A stretch of DNA of 64,000 nt from Bacillus sp. N1-1 (GCF_009818105.1 NZ_CP046564.1:1984001-2048000); one strand, 5' to 3'. Shown: positions 28,857 to 40,398, counted from the first letter of the stretch. The notes: a model not told the origin generated them from the letters alone. Made by a program: numbers and translations.

Positions 28857-29897
28857 GTGGAAGGAAAAATGAAGGCGATTGTGAAACATGAACGTAGCAA
28901 AGGTGCTCAGCTGCAAACCGTCGATATTCCACAAATTAATGATAATGAAGTATTAATTCAAGTAAAAGCAACTTCGATTTGCGGTACAGATGTACATATT
29001 TATACGTGGGATGAATGGTCCCAGAGTCGCGTCAATCCTCCTTATGTTTTTGGACATGAGTTTGCGGGAGTTGTGGTAGAAAAAGGAAAGAACGTAACGA
29101 ACCTGGAGGTTGGAGACCATGTTTCAGCAGAAACACATATTGTTTGCAACCAATGTCCACAATGTTTAACAGGGAAGTTTCATATTTGCGAAAACACTAA
29201 AATTATTGGTGTCGACACGGATGGCTGCTTTGCAGAATACGTAGCGCTCCCATCTCAAAACATCTGGAAAAATCCTGAGTCACTATCATTTGATGTGGCT
29301 TCTGTACAAGAGCCGATGGGTAACGCCGTTCATACAGTACTCGCTGGAGACGTAGCTGGAAAGACAGTAGCGATTATTGGTTGTGGCCCAATTGGGATTA
29401 TGGCTGTAGGAGTTGCAAAAGCAGCTGGTGCTTCACAGGTTATCGCACTTGATTTAAATGATTATCGTCTGAACCTTGCGAAAGAAATGGGCGCAACGAC
29501 TGTCATTAATTCTCGAAATGAAGATCCACTTCAAGTTGTGAAAGAGCTGACTAACGGTCACGGTGTTGACGTTGTCTGTGAAATGTCAGGACATCCAATC
29601 GCGATGAATCAGGGCTTCAAAATGGTAACAAACGGTGGACGTGTTTCCATCCTTAGTTTGCCAGTCCGTCCTGTCGAAATTGATGTTACGAATGACATTG
29701 TTTTTAAAGGCATAACCGTTCAAGGCATTACAGGAAGAAAAATGTTCGAAACTTGGCGCCAGGTGTCCGGGCTTTTGCAGTCAGGACAGGTAGATGTGGA
29801 GCCGATGATTACGCATCACTTCCCGCTTGAAGACTTTGAAAAAGGCTTCGAATTAATGATTGAAGGTAAATGTGGTAAGGTAGTATTACATCCATAA
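28857..29897 (+). CDS. tdh: L-threonine 3-dehydrogenase
   Basis: NAD-dependent oxidation of threonine to 2-amino-3-ketobutyrate. The 346-aa zinc medium-chain dehydrogenase has the catalytic SICGTDVHIY, GHEFAGVV, the structural-zinc block CNQCPQCLTGKFHIC and the Rossmann motif GCGPIG. I place the start at GTG 28857 (GAGGTG site 6 bases before), which gives the MxGKMKA beginning seen in B. subtilis; GTG 28848 and ATG 28869 are alternatives. Forms an operon with kbl. Confidence 0.93.
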   Translation: MEGKMKAIVKHERSKGAQLQTVDIPQINDNEVLIQVKATSICGTDVHIYTWDEWSQSRVNPPYVFGHEFAGVVVEKGKNVTNLEVGDHVSAETHIVCNQCPQCLTGKFHICENTKIIGVDTDGCFAEYVALPSQNIWKNPESLSFDVASVQEPMGNAVHTVLAGDVAGKTVAIIGCGPIGIMAVGVAKAAGASQVIALDLNDYRLNLAKEMGATTVINSRNEDPLQVVKELTNGHGVDVVCEMSGHPIAMNQGFKMVTNGGRVSILSLPVRPVEIDVTNDIVFKGITVQGITGRKMFETWRQVSGLLQSGQVDVEPMITHHFPLEDFEKGFELMIEGKCGKVVLHP

Positions 29898-29940
29898 GGC
29901 TCACACGTGAGCCATTACATACTAATGAGGAGGCCGATCA

Positions 29941-31116
29941 ATGAAAGGTTTTGAATATCTCCAAGAAGAGCTTGATCAAATGCAGGAGGAAGGCGTTTTT
30001 CGTAAATTGATTCCACTTGAGTCTGCTCAAGGGTCACGCGTTACGATTAAAGGAAAAAACGTCATTCAGCTATCATCAAACAACTATCTCGGACTGACGG
30101 ACCATCCGAAAATGAAGCAAGCAGCGATTGAAGCAGTTGAGAAATACGGTGCAGGAACAGGTTCTGTTCGAACCATTGCTGGAACGCTCTCCATGCACGA
30201 ACAGTTTGAAGAAAAGCTTGCTGAGTTTAAACATACGGAAGCAGCGCTTGTTCTCCAATCAGGATTTGCTACGAATCAGGCGGTCCTTTCAGCGATCCTA
30301 ACAAAAGAAGATGTCGTCATTTCTGATGAACTAAACCACGCTTCGATTATCGATGGCATTCGCTTAACAAAAGCGGGACGTCGTATTTACAAGCATACGG
30401 ACATGGAAGACCTCGAGAACGCATTGAAAGAAACGCAAGATTATCGCACGCGTCTTGTTGTCACAGACGGCGTCTTCTCAATGGACGGAAATATTGCGCC
30501 GCTAACTGAAATTGTCGAGCTATGTGAAAAGTATGATGCGCTTGTCATGGTTGATGACGCTCATGCAAGTGGCGTTCTTGGTGACAATGGCCGTGGAACA
30601 GTTGACCACTTCGGTTTAAACGGACGCGTTCACATTCAGGTTGGTACACTTAGTAAGGCGATTGGCGTTCTTGGCGGTTACATTGCAAGTACGAAAACAC
30701 TTCGCGATTACTTGATTCATAAAGGTCGTCCGTTCTTATTTAGTACATCTCATCCTCCCGCAGTAACAGCAGCTTGCTCAGCCGCAATTGATGTTCTTGT
30801 GGAAGAGCCTGAGTTGATTGAGAAGCTTTGGGACAATACAAAGTTCTTTAAAGCTGGGTTAAAAGAGCTTGGTTTTGATACAGGGATTAGTGAAACGCCA
30901 GTAACACCTGTCATCATTGGTGATGAGGCACTTACGCATAAGTTTTCAGATAAGCTATTTGAAAATGGTGTGTTTGCGCAGGGTATTGCGTTTCCAACTG
31001 TTGCAAAAGGAAAAGGCCGCGTTCGTACGATCGTAACGGCTCAGCATTCAAAAGAAGACCTTCAAGAAGCGCTAGACGCATTTGAGAAGTCTGCAAAAGA
31101 GCTTGGAATTTTATAA
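29941..31116 (+). CDS. kbl: Glycine C-acetyltransferase (KBL)
   Basis: PLP enzyme that splits 2-amino-3-ketobutyrate with CoA into glycine and acetyl-CoA, the step after Tdh. The 391-aa product belongs to the alpha-oxoamine synthase family: [28 protein letters not shown], and the PLP Lys in [14 protein letters not shown] site before ATG. BioF/8-amino-7-oxononanoate synthase is the close alternative, but the tdh neighbour decides. Confidence 0.93.
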   Translation: MKGFEYLQEELDQMQEEGVFRKLIPLESAQGSRVTIKGKNVIQLSSNNYLGLTDHPKMKQAAIEAVEKYGAGTGSVRTIAGTLSMHEQFEEKLAEFKHTEAALVLQSGFATNQAVLSAILTKEDVVISDELNHASIIDGIRLTKAGRRIYKHTDMEDLENALKETQDYRTRLVVTDGVFSMDGNIAPLTEIVELCEKYDALVMVDDAHASGVLGDNGRGTVDHFGLNGRVHIQVGTLSKAIGVLGGYIASTKTLRDYLIHKGRPFLFSTSHPPAVTAACSAAIDVLVEEPELIEKLWDNTKFFKAGLKELGFDTGISETPVTPVIIGDEALTHKFSDKLFENGVFAQGIAFPTVAKGKGRVRTIVTAQHSKEDLQEALDAFEKSAKELGIL

Positions 31117-31126
31117 ATGAAAGTGG

Positions 31127-31152
31127 GAGGGGGAGCAATCCTCCTCTTTTTT
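31127..31152 (+). terminator. Terminator after kbl
   Basis: Stem GAGGGGGA/TCCTCCTC with one mismatch, loop GCAA and six T. Confidence 0.7.
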
Positions 31153-31414
31153 GAGCTCATTTCGTAAACGGTGCTTCGATGAATCACTTATACCTCGATC
31201 CTTTTCCGGGTTTTATTGATTAAATACTCTGAACCCCTTATAATAAAGGAATGTCCATTAGTTACACATTTCTTAATTGACAATAAAGGATAACGAATAA
31301 AACGGAAGCTTTTATAGAATTTATTTCTATTAGCGAGGTTTTTCTAAGTTTAGGAGCATTTAGCTCTTTTTCATAGCAGGGTCATCCTTTTTAATTAGAA
31401 AGGAGTCGAACGAC

Positions 31415-32947
31415 ATGAACGAACAGCAACGCCTGGATTCGCAAATCAATGTAAAGAAAACAGAGAAAACGACTGAAGATTACGCGAAGTATTTCCAGAC
31501 AACGTACCAGGCACCTAACTTAAAAGATGCCAAGCGCAGAGGAAAAGAAAATGTAAACGTTCATTACGATTTTGAAATTCCAGAGAATATTAAAAACCTT
31601 GGAAAAGATAAGAAGTTTTTGATTCGCACGTACGGATGTCAAATGAATGAACACGATACAGAAGTAATGGCAGGGATTTTTGAAGAAATGGGCTTTGAAG
31701 CCACAACTGAAGTGACAGAGGCAGATGTCGTTCTCCTCAATACGTGTGCCATTCGCGAAAATGCGGAAAACAAAGTATTTGGTGAGCTTGGCCATTTAAA
31801 ACCATTAAAGATGGAAAATCCGGATCTGATCATTGGTGTATGTGGATGTATGTCACAGGAAGAATCTGTGGTCAACCGCATCATGCAAAAGCATCAGTTC
31901 GTTGATTTAATCTTTGGTACACATAACATTCACCGCCTTCCAGAACTGATGGAGCAAGCAGTCTTTGGTAAAGAAATGGTGATGGAAGTATGGTCAAAAG
32001 AAGGCGACATTATTGAAAACCTTCCGCGGACAAGAAAAGGCGAAATTAAAGCATGGGTTAACATCATGTACGGCTGTGATAAATTCTGTACATATTGCAT
32101 CGTGCCTTATACACGAGGTAAGGAAAGAAGCCGTCGCCCTGAAGATATCATTCAGGAAGTACGCCACTTAGCAGCAAAAGGCTATAAAGAAGTGACGCTC
32201 CTTGGACAGAATGTAAACGCCTACGGGAAAGATTTAGAAGATATCGAGTACGGCCTCGGTGATCTTATGAACGAGATTCATAAGATTGATATTCCTAGAG
32301 TACGTTTCACGACGAGTCATCCACGTGACTTTGATGATCGTCTTGTGGAAGTACTTGGTCAGGGAGGCAATCTTGTCGATCATATCCATCTTCCTGTTCA
32401 AAGTGGAAGCAATGAGGTTCTGAAGTTGATGAACCGTCGCTATACGCGCGAGACGTATTTAGAGCTAGTTAGTAAAATTAAAAAGGTTATGCCAAACGCG
32501 ACCTTTACGACGGATATTATCGTTGGTTTTCCGAATGAAACGGACGAACAGTTCGAAGAAACGATGGAACTCGTAAAAGAAGTAGAGTATGACAGTGCGT
32601 ATACGTTCATTTACTCCCAACGTGATGGCACGCCAGCAGCTAAAATGACAGATAACGTACCAATGGAAGTGAAGAAAGAACGCCTTCAGCGCTTGAATGC
32701 TCTTGTGAATGAAATGGCTGCGAAAAACAACGCTGTTTTTGAAGGGCAAATCGTGGAAGTTCTTGTAGAAGGTGAAAGTAAGAAAAATGCGGATGTTCTT
32801 TCTGGCTATACGAGCAAGAACAAAGTGGTTAACTTTAGAGGTCCTAAATCATTAGTTGGTCAAATTGTCCAGGTGAAAATCACAAAAGCAAAAACGTGGT
32901 CACTTGATGGCGAATATATTGAAAAAACGGCTGAGGTGAATGCATAA
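31415..32947 (+). CDS. miaB: tRNA-2-methylthio-N6-isopentenyladenosine synthase
   Basis: Radical-SAM methylthiotransferase that adds the ms2 group to i6A37 of tRNA. The 510-aa protein has the N-terminal MTTase domain ([34 protein letters not shown]), the radical-SAM motif CDKFCTYC, and a TRAM domain at the C-terminus. It acts on the product of MiaA, encoded 8 kb downstream. Its stop overlaps the ricA start (TAATG). The 31153-31414 spacer is AT-rich and contains no gene. Confidence 0.96.
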   Translation: MNEQQRLDSQINVKKTEKTTEDYAKYFQTTYQAPNLKDAKRRGKENVNVHYDFEIPENIKNLGKDKKFLIRTYGCQMNEHDTEVMAGIFEEMGFEATTEVTEADVVLLNTCAIRENAENKVFGELGHLKPLKMENPDLIIGVCGCMSQEESVVNRIMQKHQFVDLIFGTHNIHRLPELMEQAVFGKEMVMEVWSKEGDIIENLPRTRKGEIKAWVNIMYGCDKFCTYCIVPYTRGKERSRRPEDIIQEVRHLAAKGYKEVTLLGQNVNAYGKDLEDIEYGLGDLMNEIHKIDIPRVRFTTSHPRDFDDRLVEVLGQGGNLVDHIHLPVQSGSNEVLKLMNRRYTRETYLELVSKIKKVMPNATFTTDIIVGFPNETDEQFEETMELVKEVEYDSAYTFIYSQRDGTPAAKMTDNVPMEVKKERLQRLNALVNEMAAKNNAVFEGQIVEVLVEGESKKNADVLSGYTSKNKVVNFRGPKSLVGQIVQVKITKAKTWSLDGEYIEKTAEVNA

Positions 32948-33363
32948 TGGTATCAAGAATGGAAGTTATTGCAAAAGCAAAAGATCTTGCGAAGCTCGTT
33001 TCAGAAACAGAAGAAGTCGATTTCTTCAAACGGGCAGAAGAAAAGATCAATGAAAATAAAAAAGTGCAAAGCTTGATTGCGCGAATTAAGTTAGAGCAAA
33101 AAGAAGCGGTAAATCTTCAGCACTATAGCAAGCATGAAGCGTTGAAAGAGAAAGATGAGCGGATTGATAAGCTCATGCAGCAGCTTGATGAAATTCCTGT
33201 CGTCCAGGAATTCAAGCGCTCGCAATCTGATGTAAATGACCTTCTTCAGCTTGTCGCTAACACTATTTCTAATACAGTGACAGATGAAATTATTGAATCA
33301 ACTGGTGGGAACGTTCTTGAAGGAACAACAGGCTCAACCCAGCAGGGACCTGGTTGTAAGTAA
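32947..33363 (+). CDS. ricA: RicA (YmcA), RNase Y specificity factor
   Basis: A 138-aa helical YlbF/YmcA-family protein ([21 protein letters not shown]...). In B. subtilis RicA joins RicT and RicF in an Fe-S complex that directs RNase Y processing and supports competence, biofilm and sporulation. The near C-terminal Cys in GPGCK is the expected cluster ligand. Starts on the miaB stop codon, so it is coupled; M5 is an alternative start. Terminator follows. Confidence 0.9.
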   Translation: MVSRMEVIAKAKDLAKLVSETEEVDFFKRAEEKINENKKVQSLIARIKLEQKEAVNLQHYSKHEALKEKDERIDKLMQQLDEIPVVQEFKRSQSDVNDLLQLVANTISNTVTDEIIESTGGNVLEGTTGSTQQGPGCK

Positions 33364-33382
33364 CAGCTACAATATGAATACG

Positions 33383-33416
33383 AAAGCCTTCCAATCGTGC
33401 ATTGGAAGGCTTTTTT
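33383..33416 (+). terminator. Terminator after ricA
   Basis: Thirteen-base-pair stem AAAGCCTTCCAAT/ATTGGAAGGCTTT with loop CGTGC and T run. Confidence 0.92.
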
Positions 33417-33573
33417 AAATGCAAAGCGACCTCCTTTTTTCAAAATATTCTCTTAATAATCTGGGATATTATGCTAATATAAGCGAGAAGAGTTAATCGT
33501 GTTTACTAATTACATAACGAAAGAAGTTCTAGCCTACTTGGTATGACAACTGAATCGTGGAGGGGGTGATCGT

Positions 33574-34092
33574 TTGCGCATTTTTCATGTTAGTGAAGAA
33601 GACGATATTCATGAATTTCAGCCAAGAATTCCTACGCGTCAAGATCTTGACCAATCAAAAGGGCTTGTATGGGCGGTTAATGAAACCTGTTTACCGAACT
33701 TTTTAACACCACGAAATTGTCCGCGCGTTTGCTTTCATGTTGGGCCAAATACGTCAGATGCTGATAAGCAAACGTATTTATCTTCGACCTGTCAACATGC
33801 TGTTGTTATTGAAAATAGATGGTTTGAAACGATAACGAAAACAAAACTTTATTTATATGAGTTGGATCCGATCCATTTTAAACTACAAGACGATAATGCC
33901 GGCTACTATGTGAGTGATACAGCTCAAGTTCCAATCAATAAGATTAAGGTTGATCATCCTATTCAGGAGTTATTTCGTCGTCAGGTAGAAGTGAGATTTG
34001 TTGATCAGCTGTGGGATATACATGATGAGATCCAACATACAACATTTCATTGGTCAATATGTCGGATGAAGTTTGCCGTTTTGAGGAGGTAA
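33574..34092 (+). CDS. Conserved uncharacterised protein (DUF6886-like)
   Basis: A 172-aa soluble protein of unknown function starting MRIFHVSEEDDIHEFQPR. The opening and the WAVNETCLPNFLTPRNCPRV segment recall a family of hypothetical proteins in Firmicutes that I believe is DUF6886, but I cannot confirm it. TTG start with an excellent GGAGGGGGTGAT site. No signal peptide or membrane helix. It lies 24 bases before a kinase-like gene and may be co-transcribed with it. Confidence 0.75.
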   Translation: MRIFHVSEEDDIHEFQPRIPTRQDLDQSKGLVWAVNETCLPNFLTPRNCPRVCFHVGPNTSDADKQTYLSSTCQHAVVIENRWFETITKTKLYLYELDPIHFKLQDDNAGYYVSDTAQVPINKIKVDHPIQELFRRQVEVRFVDQLWDIHDEIQHTTFHWSICRMKFAVLRR

Positions 34093-34116
34093 GAAAAGTT
34101 AAAAGGAGAGAAGAAG

Positions 34117-34854
34117 ATGATGAAGCTTGGAAATCCAATTGCTGCTGGCAATACAGCGAAAATCTATTCTGTTCAAAATCAAATTGTGAAGGTCTTCAGG
34201 GATGACCTTCCAGATGGAAACTCTTCCTATGAAGCTGAGAAGCAACGTTACGCTTTATCAAAAGGTCTTCCGGTCCCGGAAATTATTGATGTAACGAAAA
34301 TAGACGGTAGACAGGCGATCATCATGGAAAAAATTAGCGGTCGCACATTAGGCGAGCGTCTTTTAGAGAATAAGAATCTAGCACATGATTATATGGAGAT
34401 GTCAGTCAACATTCAACAAAACATTCATCGGATCAACGCCGATGCGTTTGAACCGATGACTGAAAAGCTAACACGCCAAATAGGTACAGCGGATCGATTA
34501 AGCCGATCTCAAAAAACAGCATTACTCTTTAAATTAAGTGAAATGCCAGTCAAGAAGCAGCTTTGCCATGGTGATTTTCATCTATTTAATTTGATAATGG
34601 GCGATCAGGTGACGATTATTGATTGGGTTGATGCAAGTGCGGGGGATAGCCGAGCAGACGTTTACAGAACGTATCTATTGTATACTCAATTTTCAAGTGA
34701 GTTAGCGGAACTGTATTTACAGCTCTATTGCATGAAAACCGGCGTATCAAAAGAAGAGATCATGGAGTGGGCACCGATTATTGCTGGTGCACGCTTAGCT
34801 GAAGGAGTATTATCAGAAGACAGTGGGCGCTTGATAGATATTGAAATATGTTAA
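34117..34854 (+). CDS. Aminoglycoside phosphotransferase-like kinase
   Basis: A 245-aa kinase-fold protein. GNPIAAGNTAKIY is the glycine loop, IIMEKISGRTLGE the hinge, HGDFHLFNLI the catalytic loop (Asp as base), and IIDWVDASAGD the metal-binding Asp. Such APH/choline-kinase-like proteins phosphorylate small molecules; the substrate cannot be told, and resistance should not be assumed. AAGGAG lies 8 bases before ATG 34117. The last codons and stop lie inside a 23-bp perfect inverted repeat, so the C-terminus (IDIEIC) may be recent or shortened. Confidence 0.82.
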   Translation: MMKLGNPIAAGNTAKIYSVQNQIVKVFRDDLPDGNSSYEAEKQRYALSKGLPVPEIIDVTKIDGRQAIIMEKISGRTLGERLLENKNLAHDYMEMSVNIQQNIHRINADAFEPMTEKLTRQIGTADRLSRSQKTALLFKLSEMPVKKQLCHGDFHLFNLIMGDQVTIIDWVDASAGDSRADVYRTYLLYTQFSSELAELYLQLYCMKTGVSKEEIMEWAPIIAGARLAEGVLSEDSGRLIDIEIC

Positions 34855-34896
34855 GCCTAAGAGGATAAAGCGTTTAGGCTTAACATATTTCAATAT
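34838..34896. repeat. Perfect 23-bp inverted repeat over a stop codon
   Basis: Left arm 34838-34860 and right arm 34874-34896 are exact reverse complements around a 13-base loop. The left arm includes the final six codons and stop of the kinase gene. There is no T run after it, so it is not an ordinary terminator, though it may stop transcripts or protect the 3' end. Confidence 0.85.
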
Positions 34897-35116
34897 ATAT
34901 AATTTTCACGTACCATACTTTTTTAAAAAAATAACAAAAGGTTGTAAAGCATTGGACATTCGAGACATAGACTGATAGTGGAACAGCCTTTATATATAAA
35001 AAAACTTTTATTCTATGGTGTTGGTTATGTTCTTTTGCTGTGAAGAAAAAAAGAGGAACACTGGTCGTTTGTCTTGCATAGGATGAGAATGAAGATTGGA
35101 AGAGGAGGTATGATCG

Positions 35117-35668
35117 ATGTCAGAGGAATATAATTACAGAGAGATATTCGCCAAAGCTGTTTGCGGAAAAGGGCGTAAATTTACACAGGATACAAACACA
35201 GTAACACCTACTCATAAGCCTTCTAGTATTCTGGGTTGCTGGATTATTAACAATCAATTCACTGCCAAGAAGCGTGGTGACGTTGTCCAAGTGGAAGGCT
35301 CTTACGACATTAATATCTGGTATTCTTACAGCCATAATACCAAAACAGAAGTTGTAACAGAAACGGTTAAATACCATGAAGAAATTCCTCTTCGCTACAA
35401 AGACAAAGACTGTGTTGCTGATGAAGTTGTTGCAAAAGCGATTCAGGAGCCTAACTGTCTCGAAGCTACCATTGCGCCGAGCGGTCATAAGGTGATTGTA
35501 CAAGTGGAAAGAGAATTTCTTGTTGAAGTTATCGGCGAAACGAAGATTTGCGTTTACGTGAATCCAGATGGCTGTGAAGACGATGACGATGATTGGGATT
35601 ACGATGTAGATGATGAAGAGTTTGAAGATTTAGATCCGAACTTCTTAATTGGTGATTTAGAGGAATAG
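35117..35668 (+). CDS. cotE: Outer spore coat morphogenetic protein CotE
   Basis: Organises the outer coat on the forespore. The 183-aa protein begins [22 protein letters not shown] and has the central [11 protein letters not shown] region, ending in a strongly acidic Asp/Glu tail (residues about 153-183), all typical. GAGGAGG site. Mother-cell sigma-E/sigma-K control is known for B. subtilis; in the upstream spacer (34897-35116) I see only weak CATA-type -10 candidates. Own terminator. Confidence 0.95.
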   Translation: MSEEYNYREIFAKAVCGKGRKFTQDTNTVTPTHKPSSILGCWIINNQFTAKKRGDVVQVEGSYDINIWYSYSHNTKTEVVTETVKYHEEIPLRYKDKDCVADEVVAKAIQEPNCLEATIAPSGHKVIVQVEREFLVEVIGETKICVYVNPDGCEDDDDDWDYDVDDEEFEDLDPNFLIGDLEE

Positions 35669-35673
35669 TACGT

Positions 35674-35709
35674 CCAGGGAGAAGCAATCCTTCTTCCTGG
35701 TTTTTATTT
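35674..35709 (+). terminator. Terminator after cotE
   Basis: Eleven-pair stem CCAGGGAGAAG/CTTCTTCCTGG (one G-U) then TTTTTATTTT. Confidence 0.85.
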
Positions 35710-35734
35710 TGTCATAAAGTACTTCTGTTCGGTT

Positions 35735-35809
35735 TAAACTGAGGCTTCCTCTTTACTGATCCAGCTCAAGCGCCGGTCGTGTCTAAACAGAGGTTTCCTC
35801 TTTACTGAT
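35735..35809. repeat. Pair of 26-bp direct repeats upstream of mutS
   Basis: 35735-35760 and 35784-35809 match at 24 of 26 positions (TAAAC-GAGG-TTCCTCTTTACTGAT type, period 49). Each copy contains a GAGG/CCTC mini-hairpin. They lie just before a TATACT -10 candidate (35814-35819), so they may bear on mutS-mutL expression. Confidence 0.7.
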
Positions 35810-35856
35810 ATGCTATACTGTTAGGTGACTAGATTTAAGATTGGTGGAGAAGAAAC

Positions 35857-38463
35857 ATGGCTCGATATACCCCGATGATGGAACAATATTTGCGAATTAA
35901 GGCAGAGTATCAGGATGCCTTTTTATTTTTTCGTTTAGGCGATTTTTATGAGATGTTCTTCGATGATGCGATGCGCGCATCGAAGGAACTAGAGATTACA
36001 TTAACGAGCAGAGATGGTGGGGGAGAAGACCGCATTCCGATGTGTGGTGTGCCTTATCATGCTGCTGAAAATTATATATCACAGCTGGTGACAAAAGGAT
36101 ACAAAATAGCGATTTGTGAGCAAACGGAAGATCCAAAACAGGCGAAAGGCGTCGTCCGAAGAGAAGTTGTTCAGCTTATTACACCAGGAACGGTTATGTC
36201 AGACCATTTAATAAAAGAAAAAGAAAACAACTACATCGTTGCGATCTCATCGTTTGATGATGAGACTTTTGCGCTTGCAGCAAACGATTTAACGACCGGA
36301 GAATCCATGGCAACGATTTTAGCTGGCGATCATCATGAAGTGATCGGTGAGCTTTCAAATCTTGCCCCACGTGAAGTGATTCTTGCGAACGACAGCGAAG
36401 CGCTATCGAACGCCATTCAAGAGCGCATGACTGTGACTGTATCCATTGAAGATGACGTGACGATTCCAGACGCATTAAAGACGTTAAGCGACCATATCGA
36501 CCAGCCAAAGCTCCTGCAAGTGTTTGGCAGATTGCTTCAGTATTTGATTCGTACACAGAAGCGATCGATGGATCACCTCCAGCCGCTTCGTCACTACCAC
36601 GTTTCTCAATACATGAAGCTAGATGTGAACTCAAAACGAAACCTAGAGCTTGTTGAAACGATTCGTGATAAAAAGCGGACAGGCTCTCTCGTCTGGTTCT
36701 TAGATAGCTCCGTAACGGCAATGGGTGGGCGTTTGTTAAAGCAATGGGTCGAGCGACCGCTCTTACAGCAGCGAGAAATCGAGAAGCGTCAGGAGCTTGT
36801 TGAGACGCTTATGAAACAGTTTTTTGAACGTGAGACGATTCGCGAACAGCTTCAAGGCGTCTATGATTTGGAGCGACTTGCAGGGAAAGTGGCGTTTGGT
36901 AACCTAAATGCGCGTGACCTCGTGCAGCTACGAAAATCACTTGAGAAAATTCCAGAGATCAAGCAAGCGGTGGGATCTCTAGATAATCCGTATGCGAAAG
37001 AGCTTGCAGAAGAAATCCTTCCATGTGATGACCTTGTTCAGCTACTGCAAGAAGCGATTGAAGACAACCCACCGCTTTCTGTGAAAGATGGGCAAATGAT
37101 TCGAGACGGCTATCATGCCGATCTTGATAAATACCGAGATGCGAGCCGGAACGGGAAAGATTGGATCGCGGCGCTTCAAATGCAGGAACGTGAGCGTACG
37201 GGTATCAAATCGCTTAAAATTGGCTACAACAAAGTGTTTGGCTATTATATTGAAATAACGCGATCAAACCTTGCGAACCTCCCAGAAGGTCGCTATGAGC
37301 GGAAACAGACGCTTTCCAATGCGGAGCGTTTTATTACCCCTGAATTGAAAGAAAAAGAAACGCTTATTTTGGAAGCTGAAGAAAAGATTGTTGATCTGGA
37401 GTATAGCTTGTTTACAAAACTGCGTGAAGAAGTAAAGGCCTACATCCCTGAGCTTCAGCAGCTTGCGAGAAAAATTAGTGAGCTTGACGTTCTTCAGTCA
37501 TTTGCGGTTGTTAGTGAAGAGAACCGCTTCACAAAGCCCATTTTCTCAAAAGAGCGCAAAGTGGCTGTCGAAGGTGGGCGTCACCCGGTTGTTGAGAAAA
37601 TGTTAAAAGGCAGAGAGTACGTCGCAAACGACGTGATGATGGATCGCGATCGTGAAATTCTCTTAATTACTGGGCCAAACATGAGTGGTAAAAGTACGTA
37701 CATGCGCCAGCTTGCGCTCATTTCCATTCTTGGGCAAATCGGCTGCTTCGTTCCGGCAGAATCGGCGGTGCTTCCTGTGTTTGACCAAATCTTTACGCGA
37801 ATTGGTGCGGCGGATGACCTCGCGGCAGGGCAAAGTACGTTTATGGTGGAAATGCTTGAAGCGAACTACGCGATAACGCGTGCTACGCAAGATAGTTTGA
37901 TCTTATTAGATGAAATTGGTCGCGGCACCTCAACGTATGACGGCATGGCGCTTGCGCAGTCAATCATTGAATATGTGCATAGCGAAGTACGAGCGAAAAC
38001 GCTGTTCTCCACTCACTACCACGAGCTGACAACGCTTGAGGAAGATCTTGATCGCGTAAAGAATGTACACGTTAAAGCGGTAGAAGAAAAGGGAAGAGTT
38101 GTTTTCCTACACCGCGTGCATGACGGATCTGCTGATAAAAGTTACGGCATTCACGTGGCGCAGCTTGCGAACTTACCTGATGCGCTCATTCAGCGTGCGG
38201 AAGCGATATTAGCTGAGTTTGAAGCAGAGCCAGATGTTGCGAAAGCGCCAAAAGCTCCTGTAGAGAAGAAGGAAACGGTGGAAGTCAAAGAAGACGAAGC
38301 GCAGCTTGCCTTCTTCGATCAGGCGGAAAATAAAAAAAAGCCCGCTCGTACGTCAGGAGAAAAAGCGATTCTCGATCGACTGAAATCAGTTGATATTATG
38401 GAAATGACGCCGATGGATGCGATTAATACGCTATATGAATTAAAGAAGCACTTAAAGTCATAG
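35857..38463 (+). CDS. mutS: DNA mismatch repair protein MutS
   Basis: Recognises mismatches and small loops. The 868-aa protein carries the mismatch-binding domain I with [11 protein letters not shown] (Phe of the GxFYE-type wedge), lever and clamp domains, and the ATPase with Walker [10 protein letters not shown] and [18 protein letters not shown]-type site before ATG. mutL follows after 7 bases, so the two repair proteins are made from one message. Confidence 0.97.
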   Translation: MARYTPMMEQYLRIKAEYQDAFLFFRLGDFYEMFFDDAMRASKELEITLTSRDGGGEDRIPMCGVPYHAAENYISQLVTKGYKIAICEQTEDPKQAKGVVRREVVQLITPGTVMSDHLIKEKENNYIVAISSFDDETFALAANDLTTGESMATILAGDHHEVIGELSNLAPREVILANDSEALSNAIQERMTVTVSIEDDVTIPDALKTLSDHIDQPKLLQVFGRLLQYLIRTQKRSMDHLQPLRHYHVSQYMKLDVNSKRNLELVETIRDKKRTGSLVWFLDSSVTAMGGRLLKQWVERPLLQQREIEKRQELVETLMKQFFERETIREQLQGVYDLERLAGKVAFGNLNARDLVQLRKSLEKIPEIKQAVGSLDNPYAKELAEEILPCDDLVQLLQEAIEDNPPLSVKDGQMIRDGYHADLDKYRDASRNGKDWIAALQMQERERTGIKSLKIGYNKVFGYYIEITRSNLANLPEGRYERKQTLSNAERFITPELKEKETLILEAEEKIVDLEYSLFTKLREEVKAYIPELQQLARKISELDVLQSFAVVSEENRFTKPIFSKERKVAVEGGRHPVVEKMLKGREYVANDVMMDRDREILLITGPNMSGKSTYMRQLALISILGQIGCFVPAESAVLPVFDQIFTRIGAADDLAAGQSTFMVEMLEANYAITRATQDSLILLDEIGRGTSTYDGMALAQSIIEYVHSEVRAKTLFSTHYHELTTLEEDLDRVKNVHVKAVEEKGRVVFLHRVHDGSADKSYGIHVAQLANLPDALIQRAEAILAEFEAEPDVAKAPKAPVEKKETVEVKEDEAQLAFFDQAENKKKPARTSGEKAILDRLKSVDIMEMTPMDAINTLYELKKHLKS

Positions 38464-38479
38464 AGAAAGGGTGAGGAAG

Positions 38480-40360
38480 ATGGGAAAGATCGTACAGCTT
38501 GATGATCAGCTTTCAAACAAAATAGCTGCCGGTGAAGTGGTGGAAAGACCGGCCTCTGTTGTGAAGGAACTTGTGGAGAATGCGATTGATGCAGAAAGCA
38601 GTGAAATCACAATTGAAATTGAAGAGGGCGGTCTTTCCAAAATTCGCATCGTAGATAACGGGAGCGGCATGGATGAGGAAGACTGCAAGCTTGCTTTCTT
38701 TCGTCATGCGACGAGCAAAATCAAAAATGAGCGTGACTTATTTCAAATTGAAACGCTCGGTTTCCGTGGAGAAGCTCTACCTAGTATCGCAGCGGTTTCT
38801 CACTTAGAATTGAAAACCTCTACAGGAGATGCGGCCGGAACGTACGTTAAAATTGAAGCAGGGAAAGTAGCTGAATTTAAAGCGACTGATAGTCGAAAAG
38901 GAACGGAAATGACGATTACGGGTTTGTTTTACAACACCCCAGCTCGCTTGAAACACATGAAAACCGTTCATACTGAGCTTGCGAACGTAGCGGACGTGAT
39001 TAACCGTCAGGCAATGGCTCATCCTGACATCGCTTTTCGCTTCTATCATAACGGAAAGAAGCTGTTGTCGACGACAGGAAACGGTGATCTTCTTCAAGTG
39101 ATTGCGGCGATCTATGGCTATAACACTGCGCGTAAAATGCTCCCGTTGAAGGCAGAGACAATCGACTTTTCTGTTAGTGGTTATGCGGCAAAGCCAGAGT
39201 TAACGCGCGCTTCTCGTCAATATATTTCACTGATTATTAACGGGCGTTACATTAAGAACTTTCCGATAGCAAAAGGGATACAGCAGGGCTACCATACGCT
39301 TCTTCCAATCGGACGCTATCCTATCATTGTGCTTCATATTAAAATGAACCCAACGCTCATTGATGTGAACGTACATCCGTCAAAATTGGAAGCGCGGATT
39401 AGTAAAGAACAGGATCTGGCGCTCGCCATTGAAAATGCGATTAAAGGGATTTTTAAACAAATTGAACTGATTCCTGAGCAAGCTCCTCCAAAGAAAAAAG
39501 AGGAGGAAAGCGAGCAGCCAGCATTCCAGTTTCAACACAATGTTCAGGAGAAAGAGCCGGAAAAAATTCCGATTCGGCGAGAATGGACGCCAGAGAAGGT
39601 GGAACATTCGGAAGAGCAGTCGAAGCAACGGGAAGATTTCCTTCAACCTTTTAGTATAAAGGAAGAAATTCAAATAGAGCATTACGAGTCGATGGCTAAA
39701 ACACATTCGCGGCCATCTGAAACCCGAGATGAGCTTGAGATGGCCATGGACTATGTAAAGGAAGCGAACGGTGATTCACGTATTCCGCCGCTTTATCCGA
39801 TCGGTCAAATGCACGGAACGTATATCCTAGCTCAGAATGAGAATGGACTCTACATTATTGATCAGCACGCCGCGCAGGAGCGGATAAAGTACGAGTTCTA
39901 TCGGGAAAAAGTTGGCGAAATCGATCCTGTTGTACAGGAGCTTCTCGTTCCAATTACGCTCGAATACAACACTTCAGAGTCTGCGATCATTGATAGTCGG
40001 ATAGATGATCTTGCGAAGGTAGGCGTTTTCTTAGAATCATTCGGAACCAACAGCTATATGGTGAGCGCTCATCCAGTTTGGTTCCCTAAAGGGGCTGAAC
40101 AAAATACGATTGAGGAATTGATTCAGGAAGTCGTTGATAATCGTAGAATTGACGTGAAGAAACTACGTGAGGAAGCGGCGATTATGATGTCCTGTAAGAA
40201 GTCGATTAAAGCCAATCGTCATTTACGTGATGACGAAGTGTTCACGCTTTTAGAGACGCTTAGACAATCAATTGATCCCTATACCTGTCCACACGGACGG
40301 CCGATCATTATTCATTACTCCACTTATGAGATGGAAAAAATGTTTAAGCGGGTTATGTAA
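38480..40360 (+). CDS. mutL: DNA mismatch repair protein MutL
   Basis: GHKL ATPase and latent endonuclease that follows MutS. The 626-aa protein has the ATP-binding block ([42 protein letters not shown]), an acidic linker near 345-430, and the C-terminal endonuclease motif DQHAAQERI plus CPHGRP metal site, as expected in bacteria without MutH. GTG 38471 lies within the AAAGGGTGAGG site, so ATG 38480 is used. About 38 bases before miaA. Confidence 0.96.
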   Translation: MGKIVQLDDQLSNKIAAGEVVERPASVVKELVENAIDAESSEITIEIEEGGLSKIRIVDNGSGMDEEDCKLAFFRHATSKIKNERDLFQIETLGFRGEALPSIAAVSHLELKTSTGDAAGTYVKIEAGKVAEFKATDSRKGTEMTITGLFYNTPARLKHMKTVHTELANVADVINRQAMAHPDIAFRFYHNGKKLLSTTGNGDLLQVIAAIYGYNTARKMLPLKAETIDFSVSGYAAKPELTRASRQYISLIINGRYIKNFPIAKGIQQGYHTLLPIGRYPIIVLHIKMNPTLIDVNVHPSKLEARISKEQDLALAIENAIKGIFKQIELIPEQAPPKKKEEESEQPAFQFQHNVQEKEPEKIPIRREWTPEKVEHSEEQSKQREDFLQPFSIKEEIQIEHYESMAKTHSRPSETRDELEMAMDYVKEANGDSRIPPLYPIGQMHGTYILAQNENGLYIIDQHAAQERIKYEFYREKVGEIDPVVQELLVPITLEYNTSESAIIDSRIDDLAKVGVFLESFGTNSYMVSAHPVWFPKGAEQNTIEELIQEVVDNRRIDVKKLREEAAIMMSCKKSIKANRHLRDDEVFTLLETLRQSIDPYTCPHGRPIIIHYSTYEMEKMFKRVM

Positions 40361-40398
40361 CGAGCACAATGAAATGAGAAAAGAATGCAGGAAAGTAC

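Noticed and set aside
34117..34854. Aminoglycoside resistance gene
   Set aside because: The kinase motifs identify only the broad APH-like fold; nothing points to an antibiotic substrate.
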